The notes: a model not told the origin generated them from the sequence alone. Shown: positions 1-8,693, counted from the first letter of the stretch. The stretch is DNA of 64,000 bases from JALYLC01 sp035696365 (GCA_035696365.1 DASRQS010000009.1:138110-202109), one strand, 5' to 3'. Numbers and translations are program-made.

Positions 1-445
1 CGTGGTCGAGGACGCCGTACACGACGGCGACCGGACCGCGTGCGAGCAGATCGGGGCGCGCCTCCAGCGTTCGCCGCACGTGCCCGAGGCTCGGCGCCTC
101 GCCGTGCCGGATCGTGATCACGAAGTTCGGGCCCGCGAAGATATCCACCTCGCCGAAGACCACGGTCTCGGTCTGGTCGACATAGCGGGCGGCCCGCAGC
201 ACCATGAAGTACACGTCGCCGTAGCGCTCGAGCTTCGGTCGCTGATGCGCCGTGAGCACGTCCTCGACGGCCAACTCGTGCAGGCCGAAGGCAGCGGCGA
301 CGGACTCGAGTTCCTCGCGCGTCGGCTCGTAAAGGCCGAGCCATGCCAGCGCGTCGCCCGCACAGCACGCGGCGTACAGGTCCTCGAACGCCGAGAGGTC
401 GGGATCGCGCACACCGGCGCGGTAAACGGCGCTGTCGACGATCAC
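1..445 (-). CDS. corA: CorA-like divalent cation transporter, N-terminal part (cut by window edge)
   Basis: The reading frame begins at a GTG at 445 and runs off the left edge, so about 148 N-terminal residues are visible. The segment HELAVEDVLTAHQRPKLERY, followed by a run of beta-strand-like residues, matches the cytoplasmic funnel domain of CorA Mg2+/Co2+ channels. In that family this domain precedes two C-terminal membrane helices carrying the GMN motif, which lie outside the window. Family assignment rests on this N-terminal signature only, and ion specificity cannot be judged. The gene is divergent from the small gene at 680. No strong Shine-Dalgarno is obvious before the GTG, so the start is approximate. 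Confidence 0.8.
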   Translation of the reverse strand, partial: MIVDSAVYRAGVRDPDLSAFEDLYAACCAGDALAWLGLYEPTREELESVAAAFGLHELAVEDVLTAHQRPKLERYGDVYFMVLRAARYVDQTETVVFGEVDIFAGPNFVITIRHGEAPSLGHVRRTLEARPDLLARGPVAVVYGVLDH

Positions 446-586
446 GGAGTCAGAGCTTACGCCTGCGTGCCACCGGCAACCCGTGACGGAGCGGTGAATC
501 GTGCGCAGCGTCGCTGGAGGACGTCCCGCGTTCCGGGCGCAGCGCGAGAGCAACACTCCGCGATACGGGCCTCGGCGGCTTCCCGA

Positions 587-599
587 GGAGTGTCACTCC
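587..599. promoter_or_regulatory. Palindrome in divergent intergenic region, possible operator
   Basis: GGAGTG-T-CACTCC is a perfect 6-bp inverted repeat. A further CACTCCG copy lies at 554-560. It sits between the divergent corA-like gene and the gene at 680, just upstream of a TTGACA (634-639). An operator role is inference only. Confidence 0.3.
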
Positions 600-633
600 G
601 TTGGGATTGCGACACACAGGCCCCGAAGCTAGC

Positions 634-662
634 TTGACACTCGAGGTGCCATTCCAACGTTC
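634..662 (+). promoter_or_regulatory. Possible promoter for the gene at 680
   Basis: A consensus TTGACA is at 634-639. No good -10 box is found at 17 bp (the hexamer there is ACGTTC), so only the -35 half is supported. Confidence 0.3.
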
Positions 663-679
663 TCTTCGAGGTGAGAAGG

Positions 680-1096
680 ATGTTCGTCAACAACGAGATC
701 ACTGACCGCGGCCTGCTTCACAAGCTGCTGAGGAAGGAAGCCGGCAAGGTCACGATGGACGAGCGCACGCTCTGGGCTCGCTCCATCGAAAACGCCATCA
801 AGGATGCATCCCGCCCCTCCACGCCCGTGCGCATGCGGATCACGCGCCCCGGCGTCGTCCGCGCCGCCGCGCCCGCGCTCTCGGCCGTTGCCGAAGCGCT
901 GCGCAACGGGGAGACCGGCGTGTCGCGCGAGTCGCTCGACGCGATCCAGGCGTTCATGACCGACGGCGTCGATTCCCCGCTCTACGGCCGGGATCCGCTG
1001 GCGTCCGGCCGTGCCGCCGAGGATCTGCGCAAGCTGGTCGTCACCAGCGCGTTCGCGCAGCGCCGCCGCGAGGTCGCGCAGTCCCGCGTGGCCTGA
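680..1096 (+). CDS. Hypothetical protein, 138 aa
   Basis: I do not recognise this family. The product is soluble, helical and rich in Arg and Ala, without signal peptide or membrane segment. The central part (about residues 55-100) looks like a helix bundle. ATG 680 is preferred because GAGG at 668-671 gives an 8-nt spacing; a GTG at 671 in the same frame would add three residues but has no spaced ribosome site. The gene stands alone between the divergent corA-like gene and a strong inverted repeat that closes the transcript. Codon use and third-position GC resemble the neighbours, which supports real coding. Confidence 0.7.
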   Translation: MFVNNEITDRGLLHKLLRKEAGKVTMDERTLWARSIENAIKDASRPSTPVRMRITRPGVVRAAAPALSAVAEALRNGETGVSRESLDAIQAFMTDGVDSPLYGRDPLASGRAAEDLRKLVVTSAFAQRRREVAQSRVA

Positions 1097-1116
1097 CCGG
1101 GCCGCCGCCTGCGCGT

Positions 1117-1170
1117 AGAGGTTCTCACTGAATGAGCATGCTTCGTCACGCTCGTTCAGCGAGAACCTCT
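1117..1170. terminator. Long inverted repeat, probable bidirectional terminator-like hairpin
   Basis: Arms of 21 nt (1117-1137 and 1150-1170) beginning AGAGGTTCTC pair with two imperfect positions around a 12-nt loop. There is no T-tract. It lies 20 bp after the stop of the gene at 680 and 32 bp before the VOC gene. Confidence 0.55.
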
Positions 1171-1202
1171 TAGCCTGCATCCGTCTACGAGAGGAGCAGG
1201 CG

Positions 1203-1610
1203 ATGGCCACCGTGAGCGTTCGCTACATCGTCGACGATGTCGACGAAGCGATCGAGTTCTATTGCAGCCGCCTGGGCTTTCACGAGGACATGCATCCGGC
1301 CCCGACCTTTGCGATGCTCTCCCGAGGAGGCCTCCGGCTCGTGCTCAGCGCGGCCGGAGGAGGGCCCGGCGGCGGCGGTCAGGCAATGCCCGACGGGACG
1401 CTCCCCTCGCCGGGTGGCTGGAATCGCTTCCAGCTCGAGGTCCCGGATCTGGAGGCAGTGGTCGCTCGCCTGAGAGAGGGAGGCGCTCACTTCCGCAACG
1501 ACATCGTGACCGGGCTCGGCGGCAAGCAGATCCTCGTCGACGACCCGTCCGGCAATGCGGTCGAGTTATTCCAGCCGACGCGACCGGAGGCGGTCCTCGG
1601 GGATGGCTGA
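1203..1610 (+). CDS. VOC superfamily (glyoxalase-like) protein
   Basis: A 135-residue single-unit VOC fold protein. It opens with a beta-strand and the typical helix segment (DEAIEFYCSRLGF), and ends with a region of the type ILVDDPSGNAVELFQP, where the last Glu is the usual metal ligand. Members are glyoxalases, dioxygenases or resistance proteins, and the substrate cannot be deduced. ATG 1203 follows a GAGGAG at 1192-1197. The stop overlaps the start of the TrmO-like gene by 8 bases, so the two are translationally coupled. Confidence 0.85.
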   Translation: MATVSVRYIVDDVDEAIEFYCSRLGFHEDMHPAPTFAMLSRGGLRLVLSAAGGGPGGGGQAMPDGTLPSPGGWNRFQLEVPDLEAVVARLREGGAHFRNDIVTGLGGKQILVDDPSGNAVELFQPTRPEAVLGDG

Positions 1611-2019
1611 AGCCGTGTACGTGCTCCGCCCGATCGGACGCGTCGAATCGCCCCTGCGCGACCGCGACGCGGCGCCCAAGCAGGGCGACGAGGGGGCGCC
1701 CGAGGCCTGGCTCGTGTTCGACCGGGCCGTCTCCGAGGGCCTTCGCGACCTCGCTGTCGGGACCGACGTCATCGTCCTGACGTGGCTCGATCGCGCGCGG
1801 CGGGAGGTGCTCCGCGTGCACCCGCGCGGCGACCCCGCGAATCCCGTGCAGGGCGTGTTCACGACGCGCTCGCCCGATCGCCCCAACCCCATCGGCCTGC
1901 ACCGGGTCGAGATCGTGGAGATCGAAGGCGAGAGGATGCGCGTGCGGAATCTCGAGGCGCTCGACGGCACGCCCATCCTCGACCTGAAGCCCGTGCTGGG
2001 CGACGTCGGGGATCGCTAA
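1603..2019 (+). CDS. trmO: TrmO/TsaA-family tRNA methyltransferase, short form
   Basis: 138 residues covering only the TsaA (YaeB-like) beta-barrel domain. In characterised members this domain methylates N6-threonylcarbamoyl-adenosine 37 of tRNA using S-adenosylmethionine. The family signature is present as RSPDRPNPIGLHRVEI near residues 88-103, and a DGTPILDLKP segment is near the end. E. coli TrmO carries an additional C-terminal domain that is absent here; short forms are common in other bacteria and archaea, so tRNA may not be the substrate. It overlaps the VOC gene by 8 bases. Its TAA stop interlocks with the stop of the convergent sigma factor gene. Confidence 0.8.
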   Translation: MAEAVYVLRPIGRVESPLRDRDAAPKQGDEGAPEAWLVFDRAVSEGLRDLAVGTDVIVLTWLDRARREVLRVHPRGDPANPVQGVFTTRSPDRPNPIGLHRVEIVEIEGERMRVRNLEALDGTPILDLKPVLGDVGDR

Positions 2020-3254
2020 CCGAGCTCGGCCAGCCGGCGCGCCAGGAAGCCGCGCTCCCCGGGGTTGCGCGTGAGCTCGAGCGCGCGCTCGTAGGCCGCT
2101 CGTGCGGCCGCTGCGTCCCCGAAACGGCGCTGCACGTCGGCGCAAGCCGCCTGGAACGGTGCGTACTCCGCCAGCTCGCCTTCCAGCGCCTCGAGTAGCG
2201 GCAGCGCGCTTTCGGGGTCCTCGGCGAACGAGACCGCGACAGCGCGGTTGAGCTCCACCACCGGGGACGGGTCGGAACGCGCGAGCAGCCCGTAGAGCGC
2301 GGCGATCTGCTCCCAGTCGGTGTCGGCGTAGGCCGGCGCCAGCGAATGCAGCGATGAAATGGCGGCGTGCAATGCGTACGGACCCGGTCCCTGAGCCAGC
2401 GCGCCGCGCACGAGCTGGTCGGCCTCGCTCACGGCCGCGGCGTCGTAGAGCGAGCGATCGTGCTCCTCGAGCGTGACGTAGTTGCCGGCGGCGTCATAGC
2501 GGGCCGCGCGGCGCGCGTCGGTCGACAGGCAAAGGGCGAGTAGCCCCCGCGCCTCGGTCTCGTCGGGCATGAGCCGAGCCAGCACGCGCGCGAGCCGAAT
2601 GGCCTCCACGCACAGCTCGGCGCGCACGGCCTGCTCGCCGGCCGTCGCCGAGTACCCCTCGTTGAACACGAGGTAGACGACGGCCAGCACGGCGCCCAGC
2701 CGCTCGGGCAACTCATGATCGGGCGGGACGTCGACGCTCACCCGGCCCTCGCGCAACGTCCGCTTGGCGCGCACGAGGCGCTGCGCGATCGCGGGTGGTG
2801 TCGAAAGCAGCGCGCGGGCGAGCTCCTCGACGGTCAGGCCGCCGACGAGGCGCAGCGTCAACGCGACGCTCGCCTCGGGCGCGAGCGACGGATGGCAACA
2901 CGCGAACATGAGGCCCAAGCGCTCGTCGGGGATCGAGGAGTCGCGCTCGGGCTCGATCGCGCGCCGCAGCGCCTCCAGCTCGACGGCCTGGCGCTCGCGC
3001 TCGCTCGCCATGCGCCGCCGCCGCAGCCGGTCGATCGCTCGGTTGCGCGCCGTGCGGATGATCCAGGCGCCAGGGTCGTCCGGCAGGCCGTCGCGCGGCC
3101 AGCGCTCGACCGCGGTGGCGAAGGCGTCCTGGACGACCTCCTCGGCCAGGTCGAGATCGCCGATGCTGCGCGCGAGGACACCGACGGCCCGGCCGAACCA
3201 CTCCCGGTAGAGCCAGCCGATGGCCTCGCGCTGCAGCGGCGGCGGCGTGCTCAC
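2016..3254 (-). CDS. ECF RNA polymerase sigma factor, ECF42 (DGPF-associated) type
   Basis: 412 residues, long for an ECF sigma factor. Region 2 (about residues 12-85) includes LAEEVVQDAFATAVERWP and RNRAIDRLRRRR. Region 4 follows with LTVEELARALLSTPPAIAQRLVRAK. The rest is a helical repeat (TPR/DUF6596-like) C-terminal domain, as in the ECF42 group, which has no conventional anti-sigma factor. GTG 3254 is chosen because it gives an ATGTGA overlap with the stop of the upstream YCII gene. Linkage to YCII/DGPF proteins is the hallmark of ECF42, so both genes probably act in one signalling unit. The stop overlaps that of trmO by 4 bases. Confidence 0.92.
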   Translation of the reverse strand: MSTPPPLQREAIGWLYREWFGRAVGVLARSIGDLDLAEEVVQDAFATAVERWPRDGLPDDPGAWIIRTARNRAIDRLRRRRMASERERQAVELEALRRAIEPERDSSIPDERLGLMFACCHPSLAPEASVALTLRLVGGLTVEELARALLSTPPAIAQRLVRAKRTLREGRVSVDVPPDHELPERLGAVLAVVYLVFNEGYSATAGEQAVRAELCVEAIRLARVLARLMPDETEARGLLALCLSTDARRAARYDAAGNYVTLEEHDRSLYDAAAVSEADQLVRGALAQGPGPYALHAAISSLHSLAPAYADTDWEQIAALYGLLARSDPSPVVELNRAVAVSFAEDPESALPLLEALEGELAEYAPFQAACADVQRRFGDAAAARAAYERALELTRNPGERGFLARRLAELG

Positions 3255-3598
3255 ATCTCCGCGATGGGCCGGACCTCGATGGCGCCGAAGCGGGCGCTGG
3301 GAATGCGCGCCGCCGCGTCGAGGGCCTGGTCGAGCGTCTCGCAATCGATGACGTAGTAGCCGCCGACGATCTCCTTGGTCTCGGCGAACGGCCCGTCGGC
3401 CACGATGCGCTCGCCGTCCCGCACGCGCACGGTGTGCGCGGCGTCACGGCCCTGCAACGGCTGGCCGTCGACGAAGATCCCCTCGTCGCGGATCGCGGCG
3501 GAGTAGGCAAAGTACTCGCCCATGACCGCATTGACCTGTTCCTCGCTCATCCCTGCCCAGGCATTCGGATCGTCATGGATCAGAAGCATGTATTGCAC
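3251..3598 (-). CDS. YCII-related (DGPF) protein paired with the sigma factor
   Basis: 115 residues of the YCII/DGPF fold. It starts with the strand QYMLLIHDD, contains GRDAAHTVRVRDGERIVADG and the diagnostic DGPFAETKE, and ends with a GAIEVRPI strand. DGPF proteins are almost always encoded beside ECF42 sigma factors, and their biochemical role is unsettled. GTG 3598 has AAGGAG 7 bases upstream. It is first in a two-gene leftward operon with a 4-base overlap into the sigma gene. Confidence 0.9.
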   Translation of the reverse strand: MQYMLLIHDDPNAWAGMSEEQVNAVMGEYFAYSAAIRDEGIFVDGQPLQGRDAAHTVRVRDGERIVADGPFAETKEIVGGYYVIDCETLDQALDAAARIPSARFGAIEVRPIAEM

Positions 3599-3761
3599 GG
3601 TGGTGCTCCTTGCTCGCGGAGTGGTGACAGTAGCGAGGACGAACGGAGCAACCGGGAATCGACAGGCCGGCGTCAGGTGGCGCGCGCCACGAGCGTCTTC
3701 GCCCACACGATCTCGTTCGGGAACATCGTCGGCACCCAAGCGAGCTGCTGGAGCGCAACCC

Positions 3762-4706
3762 CTACCCCGTGGCGAAGAGATCCGCCGGAAGCGCCGCATC
3801 GTCGAGGGCGACCGCCGCCGCACCGCCCTCGTCCAGCGCAGCCAGGAGCGCGCCGTGAGCAGGCTCGCGGCGGGCGCGGATCAGCTCGCTGCCCGGCAGC
3901 TCCGCGGCCAGGGCGTCGACGAGCAGCAAGGACGGGTGGCGCATGACGCCACCGGAGAGCGTGAGCGGGGTCGGCTCGCCGAGCCCGCTCTTGCGCGCGG
4001 CGACCCGCAGGTAGGCGGCGTTCTCCCGCACGACCCAGTGCAGGCGCTCGAGCGCCAGCTCGTCGCCCTCGGAGGCGCAGTCGAGCAGGAGGCCGCCCAG
4101 CGAGACGCGTGCCGGATGCGGCTTGCGGCCCGTGAGGCGCTCGATCGCACCGATGGCGTCGGCCGTCCCGAAGGCCGCCGCCACCCGAGCCGACAGCGCA
4201 CTCGGCGGCAGCATTCCGAGCTCGCTGCGCACCGCCGCATCGAGCACCGCGCGGGTGAGGTCGATCGTGAACGAGGGTGCGGCGTTCCAGCTGACGTGCC
4301 AGAGGCGGCCGTCGCGTGCGCGCGCTCCGAGCGCCGTCCCCGTGCCGACCACGAGCGAGCAGCCGACGCCGTCGGCCGGGCCGCAGCGGATGGCTCCGAT
4401 CGCATCGTTGACGACGACGGTGCGCCCCGCCGGGATGCGGCGCGACAACTCCTGCTCGTAGAAGGCGATGTCGACGGGCCAGTCGGCGCCCGCCAGCGAG
4501 TAGTAGGCGCAGGCGACCTCGCCGCCGCCGGCCGCGGCGATCGCAGCGGTCGCCGCGCGCACGATCTCGCCCGCTGCCGCCAGCGGATCGGCCACGGAGT
4601 AGACGTCGCTGCAGCCGGTGCGCGCGTGTCCGGCGATGCGCCCGTCCGCTCCGCAGACGAGCGCGATCGTCTTGGTGTTGCCACCGTCGACCCCGAGGTA
4701 GAGCAC
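3762..4706 (-). CDS. BadF/BadG-type sugar kinase, probable N-acetylglucosamine kinase-like
   Basis: 314 residues of the ASKHA ATPase superfamily. The phosphate 1 motif is at the N terminus (LGVDGGNTKT). Phosphate 2-type segments follow (VVVNDAIGAI, then SLVVGTGTALGA). The C-terminal adenosine motif is LTLSGGVMRHPS. Relatives phosphorylate N-acetylglucosamine or other amino sugars with ATP in the cytoplasm. GTG 4706 gives a 5-base gap after the GH4 gene, so it is the last gene of a leftward operon (dehydrogenase, GH4, kinase). Context with two NagB-type genes makes an amino sugar the best guess for substrate. Specificity is inferred, not shown. Confidence 0.8.
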   Translation of the reverse strand: MLYLGVDGGNTKTIALVCGADGRIAGHARTGCSDVYSVADPLAAAGEIVRAATAAIAAAGGGEVACAYYSLAGADWPVDIAFYEQELSRRIPAGRTVVVNDAIGAIRCGPADGVGCSLVVGTGTALGARARDGRLWHVSWNAAPSFTIDLTRAVLDAAVRSELGMLPPSALSARVAAAFGTADAIGAIERLTGRKPHPARVSLGGLLLDCASEGDELALERLHWVVRENAAYLRVAARKSGLGEPTPLTLSGGVMRHPSLLLVDALAAELPGSELIRARREPAHGALLAALDEGGAAAVALDDAALPADLFATG

Positions 4707-4711
4707 GTGGG

Positions 4712-6025
4712 CTACGCCCGCAGCAGACGCTCGGGGAGATGTTCGCGGTGTGCCATCGCGAGCTCGTCGTAGACGCGCTCGGTGCGGTCGAGGTCGACCA
4801 TCAGCGGGTGCGCGGCGAGCGCGCGAATGGCGTCGAGCCGCGTGCCCGACCAGGCGGCGTCGGCCGCCAGGGCCTGGTACTCGCCCAGCTCGTGCACGAG
4901 CCCGCGCACGTGCGCGGGTAGAGGCGCCGGCACACTCAGTGGCCGGATCCAGCCGTCCGGGCCGCCGCAGCGTCCGAGCAACTCGACCACGAGCGTCTCG
5001 TCGAAGCCGGGCAGGGCCCCTCCGGCGTTCGGGACGTTGACGGTGAGCACCTCGTCCTTCTCGTTGAAGACGGCATCCATGGCGTCGATCGCGAGCTCGA
5101 GCTCGTGGATGCCGCCGCGCGAGAACTTCGGATCGAGCTGCGGATCGTCGCTCTCGGCCTGCTCGGCGTAGTGCTCCCAGTAGCCGGTCGACCAGCCGAG
5201 GATGTCCTCGGCGCGCGTCGTGGGCTTGGCCTGCAACTCGGCGAGCACCTCGTCCTGGCAGTAGTAGTACTGGAAGTAGTCGGCGGGAATGGAGTCCATC
5301 TCGGCCGCGATCCGCAGCTGCCTGCGCAGGCCGCCGGTCAGCTCGGGATCGTCCTTGCGCCGCTCCCAGGCCTCGGACACGAACGGCATCGCGTCCATGC
5401 CCTTGTACTCGTGCACGACGCTCCAGCAGGCGTGGTTGAGCCCGACCATGACGGTCTCCAGCTCGCCGCGCTCGAGCCCCGCGGCCTTGGCGATCTGGTC
5501 GGCGAAGTAGATCGGCCCCTCGCAGAGCGAGACGAAGGGGATGTCGGAATGCGTCGTCACCGCCTGCGCCAGCACGTTGACGGGGTTCGTGTAGTTGAAG
5601 ATGCGCGCCTTCGGGCAGACATCCTCGACGTCATCGAGGATGCCCTGCATGGCGTGGATCGCGCGCAGCGCCATGAAGAAGCCGCCCGGGCCCTGCGTCT
5701 CCTGGCCGATGATGCCGTGCTTGAGCGGGATGCGCTCGTCGAGCACGCGCGCCGCGAAGCCGCCGGGCCGATAGCTCGAGAGAATCGCATCGCAGTCGGT
5801 GAGGCCTGCGCGTCTATCGGTGGTTGCCTCGATCGTGAGGTCGAGGCCGCGCGCCTTGGCCATGCGCTCCGACAGCCGGCGGATCAGGTCGAGCCGATCG
5901 GGGTCGAGATCGACGAGCACGACCTCCGAGCCCTCGAAGTTCTCGCCCTGATGGATGAAGCTCGCCATGGTGCCGGCTCCACGCGTGGAGCCGCCGCCGA
6001 TGTACGCCATCTTGATGCGTGCCAT
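4712..6025 (-). CDS. Glycoside hydrolase family 4 (NAD- and metal-dependent glycosidase)
   Basis: 437 residues of GH4. The Rossmann glycine motif (YIGGGSTRGAG) is at about residues 8-18. NYTNPVN is near 144-150. The two expected metal ligands are Cys168 in SLCEGP and His198 in GLNHACW. GH4 enzymes cleave alpha- or beta-glycosides, often phosphorylated, by NAD-dependent oxidation at C3 and elimination. ATG 6025 is preferred over a TTG at 6031 because GGGAGG lies 6 bases upstream. It starts 3 bases after the dehydrogenase stop and is 5 bases from the kinase, indicating one transcript. The exact sugar is unknown. Confidence 0.92.
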   Translation of the reverse strand: MARIKMAYIGGGSTRGAGTMASFIHQGENFEGSEVVLVDLDPDRLDLIRRLSERMAKARGLDLTIEATTDRRAGLTDCDAILSSYRPGGFAARVLDERIPLKHGIIGQETQGPGGFFMALRAIHAMQGILDDVEDVCPKARIFNYTNPVNVLAQAVTTHSDIPFVSLCEGPIYFADQIAKAAGLERGELETVMVGLNHACWSVVHEYKGMDAMPFVSEAWERRKDDPELTGGLRRQLRIAAEMDSIPADYFQYYYCQDEVLAELQAKPTTRAEDILGWSTGYWEHYAEQAESDDPQLDPKFSRGGIHELELAIDAMDAVFNEKDEVLTVNVPNAGGALPGFDETLVVELLGRCGGPDGWIRPLSVPAPLPAHVRGLVHELGEYQALAADAAWSGTRLDAIRALAAHPLMVDLDRTERVYDELAMAHREHLPERLLRA

Positions 6026-6027
6026 CC

Positions 6028-7152
6028 TCAACCTCCCTGGATCAACGTCGAGCGCGGGTCGTGCACGCGGTGCCCGCCCAGGCGCAACTCCACTGTCGAG
6101 TAGACCGGGCGCGGGAAGTCGCTCGTGATCTCCCGCGCGCGGCCGTCCACGGCTGCAGCCTTGGCGGCCAGCATGATCTCGAGCGCGTGGTAGGCGTGCT
6201 CGGGCCGGATCACGGGCTCATAGTCGTGCTCGATGCAGGAGAGGAGATGCCGCAGACCCTCCGTCCACTGCCAGCCGGGATCGCTCTCGGGGAAGAGCTC
6301 CCAGGAGCCGGAGCTGTTGCGCCAGAGCTCGTAGCCCTCGGGCGCCCAGTCGTCGCCCAGCATCTGCAGTACGCCCTCGCTCCCGTACAGCTCGAGCGCA
6401 GGCGAGCGGTACTTCTGCATGGTGAAGCCCGTCGTCACCGAGGCGAAGCGGGCCTCGCCGAAATCCATCAGCACGTGTGCGTTGTCCTCGGCCTTCACGC
6501 GCAGGAGCTCGCCCTCGACCACGCGCTCGGGAATGGCCACGCCGGCCATCGCCGTGACGCGCCGGGCCGGGCCGAAGAGCCCGCACAGCGCGGTGACGTT
6601 GTAGACGCCCAGGTCGAAGAGCGCGCCGCCTCCGCGCTCGTAGAACCAGCGCCCCCAGTCCGGCCCGGACCAGCCGTAGCGCGCCCGCGCCAGCAAGAGC
6701 GGACCGATCTCGCCGGCCTCGACGCGCCCGAGCACCGCCCGGTAGGTGGGCGAGAGCAGGATGTGGGGCGCGCACACGAGATGACCGGGGGACTCGGCTG
6801 CGAGCTGCATGAGCGCGGCGGCCTCGCCCAGCGACGTCGCCATCGGCTTCTCGACCAGCACGTGCTTGCCGGCCAACAACCCGGCGCTCGCGAGCGGCCC
6901 GTGCTCGTTCATGCTCGTGAGCACGAGCACGACGTCGACCTCGTCGCTCTCGATCACGGCCTCCGGGCCACGCAGGCCGGGGTCGAGATCGAGCCGGATC
7001 CCGGCCGCGCGGCGCTTGCCCTCGTCGATGTCGTAGACAGCCGTGACCCGAGCGCGGCCCGCCGAGGCGAGGCGCTCGATCATGCCCATGTAGGGGCCGT
7101 AGAACACGCTCCCCAAACCGAGCACGCCGATCCGGATGGCCGCCTCGCTCAC
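6028..7152 (-). CDS. Gfo/Idh/MocA-family NAD(P)-dependent oxidoreductase
   Basis: 374 residues. An N-terminal Rossmann domain (IGVLGLGSVFYGPYMG) is followed by the family lysine motif HVLVEKPMA near residue 115, then a C-terminal alpha/beta domain. Such enzymes oxidise or epimerise sugars and inositols. GTG 7152 is taken as start because it places the Rossmann strand about six residues in; a TTG at 7179 would add nine residues. It is the first gene of the leftward sugar operon and divergent from the ABC operon at 7314, so both may share control from the 161-bp region between them. Confidence 0.88.
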   Translation of the reverse strand: MSEAAIRIGVLGLGSVFYGPYMGMIERLASAGRARVTAVYDIDEGKRRAAGIRLDLDPGLRGPEAVIESDEVDVVLVLTSMNEHGPLASAGLLAGKHVLVEKPMATSLGEAAALMQLAAESPGHLVCAPHILLSPTYRAVLGRVEAGEIGPLLLARARYGWSGPDWGRWFYERGGGALFDLGVYNVTALCGLFGPARRVTAMAGVAIPERVVEGELLRVKAEDNAHVLMDFGEARFASVTTGFTMQKYRSPALELYGSEGVLQMLGDDWAPEGYELWRNSSGSWELFPESDPGWQWTEGLRHLLSCIEHDYEPVIRPEHAYHALEIMLAAKAAAVDGRAREITSDFPRPVYSTVELRLGGHRVHDPRSTLIQGG

Positions 7153-7204
7153 GGCCGCGACGCTAGCACAGCACCCCAATCCGGCCCGCTGGGCCCCGGC
7201 GTTC

Positions 7205-7239
7205 TAACCGGCGGCGGCCGTCGATCGTCGTAACCGGCG
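7205..7239. promoter_or_regulatory. Direct repeat between divergent sugar operons, possible regulator site
   Basis: TAACCGGCG occurs at 7205-7213 and again at 7231-7239, 26 bp apart start to start. It lies upstream of the -10-like box for the transporter operon. A regulatory role is inferred from position only. Confidence 0.3.
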
Positions 7240-7268
7240 CCGGGTCGGGCCGGCCCGCACATTCGGCG

Positions 7269-7274
7269 TATACT
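7269..7274 (+). promoter_or_regulatory. Probable -10 box of the first sugar ABC operon
   Basis: TATACT at 7269-7274 is one base from consensus and 40 bases before ATG 7314. No clear -35 is seen 17 bp upstream, where the sequence is G/C only. Confidence 0.5.
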
Positions 7275-7313
7275 CGCCGCCTTAGCCTCAGGCCCCGAAA
7301 AGCAGGGAGCAGC

Positions 7314-8693
7314 ATGGAGAACCGTGGAAGAGGACGCCTGCACGGCGTCGCCGTCCTTGCGGCGCTCGCGGCCGTCGCCGCGATCGCAGCCGTGTGGACG
7401 GGCACCTCGGCGGCCAGCTCGAAGGCAGCCACCAACCCGTTCGCGCACTACGGCAACATCACGCTCAACGTCTGGTCGGCCGACAATCAGGACCCGGGGC
7501 CAAAGCCGGTCATCGAGGGGCTTGCGAAGACCTTCGAGAAGAAGTATCCGAACGTCACCATCAAGCTGAAGTTCTACGACTTCAACAGCTTCATCAAGAT
7601 CCTCAAGCTCTCGCTCAACAGCGCCAACTCGCCGGACGTGACCGAGGGCAACCAGGGCTACGGCATGGACAGCCTGCTGGTCAAGGCGAAGCTGATCAAG
7701 AACCTGGATCCCTACGCCGCGAAGTACGGCTGGAACAAGTACTACCCGCCGGGCACGGCGCAGCAGTTCCGGTGGACGCCGGACGGCAAGACGTACGGCA
7801 AGGGCAACCTCTGGGGGGTCGGCCAGTTCGGGCAGTCGGTCGGCGTCTTCTACAACAAGACGCTGCTCAAGAAGTACGGCGGCGATCCGGCCAGCATGCC
7901 GAAGACGTTCGCCGACTTCAGCAAGCTGCTGGGGACGCTGCGCGCCAAGGCGCCCTCGAGCATGCCGATCATCGAGCTCGGCAACAAGGACGGCTACGAG
8001 TCGCTGCACGACTTCGGCATGGTGCAGGGCGCGTACGTCACGGGCCAGTTCATGCGCAACTGGATCTTCCACGTCCCGGGCAGCAACTACGAGGCCCCGG
8101 CCAACATCAAGGCGCTGACGGAGTTCCAGAGGTGGTTCAAGGCCGGCTATTTCGGCAGTGACTACAACGCCGTGGGCGAGAACGACGCCTCGGCCGCGTT
8201 CGCCAAGGGCAAGGGCATCTTCTACCTGGGTGGCAACTGGCAGGCTCAGGTCATCCAGTCCGGCCTCAAGGGCAACGTCGGGTTCATGGACATGCCGCCC
8301 GGTCCCAGCGGCAAGTACGTCTCCATCGGCGCGACGAGCCTGCCCTGGCACATCTCGGCGAGGACGAAGTACGCCGACGTCGGAGCGTCCTTCATCAACT
8401 GGCTGATCTCCTCGAAGGGCTCGGCACAGATGATGTACGCCCAGAACCAGATCCCGGCGATCACGGGCGCTCCCGCTGCGCAGGGGAACCCCTATCTCAG
8501 CTCCATCGCGACCGGCTGGAAGCAGCTCGTCAAGAGCAACGGGCTGACGCTCTATCCCGACTGGGCGTCGGACACGATGCTCACCACGATGGGCCAGGAG
8601 TTCCAGAAGATGATCGCGCAACGCCAGTCGGCTCCGGATACGGCCAAGGCCATCCAGGCCGACTGGGCGAAGTTCGACCAGACGATCAAGTGA
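7314..8693 (+). CDS. Sugar ABC transporter extracellular binding protein
   Basis: 459 residues, of family-1 extracellular solute-binding type. The N terminus is basic, followed by a hydrophobic stretch (residues about 10-30) ending near AASSKA, which is a Sec signal peptide without an obvious lipobox Cys. The mature part starts with the strand ITLNVWSADNQDP typical of carbohydrate-binding proteins. ATG 7314 is preceded by GGGAG. The TGA overlaps the GTG of the first permease. No ATPase is encoded in this locus; a MsmK/UgpC-type ATPase at 49652 or elsewhere would be needed. The ligand is probably an oligosaccharide or amino sugar, judged only from neighbours. Confidence 0.9.
   Translation: MENRGRGRLHGVAVLAALAAVAAIAAVWTGTSAASSKAATNPFAHYGNITLNVWSADNQDPGPKPVIEGLAKTFEKKYPNVTIKLKFYDFNSFIKILKLSLNSANSPDVTEGNQGYGMDSLLVKAKLIKNLDPYAAKYGWNKYYPPGTAQQFRWTPDGKTYGKGNLWGVGQFGQSVGVFYNKTLLKKYGGDPASMPKTFADFSKLLGTLRAKAPSSMPIIELGNKDGYESLHDFGMVQGAYVTGQFMRNWIFHVPGSNYEAPANIKALTEFQRWFKAGYFGSDYNAVGENDASAAFAKGKGIFYLGGNWQAQVIQSGLKGNVGFMDMPPGPSGKYVSIGATSLPWHISARTKYADVGASFINWLISSKGSAQMMYAQNQIPAITGAPAAQGNPYLSSIATGWKQLVKSNGLTLYPDWASDTMLTTMGQEFQKMIAQRQSAPDTAKAIQADWAKFDQTIK

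Noticed and set aside
3599..3761. Possible small gene upstream of the YCII gene
   Set aside because: No frame has a ribosome site or recognisable product; taken as the leader of the YCII/sigma operon.
7149..8621. 490-codon frame antisense to the binding-protein gene
   Set aside because: Composition is Arg/Val/Leu/Asp-rich without motifs, while the sense strand has a clear binding protein with signal peptide.
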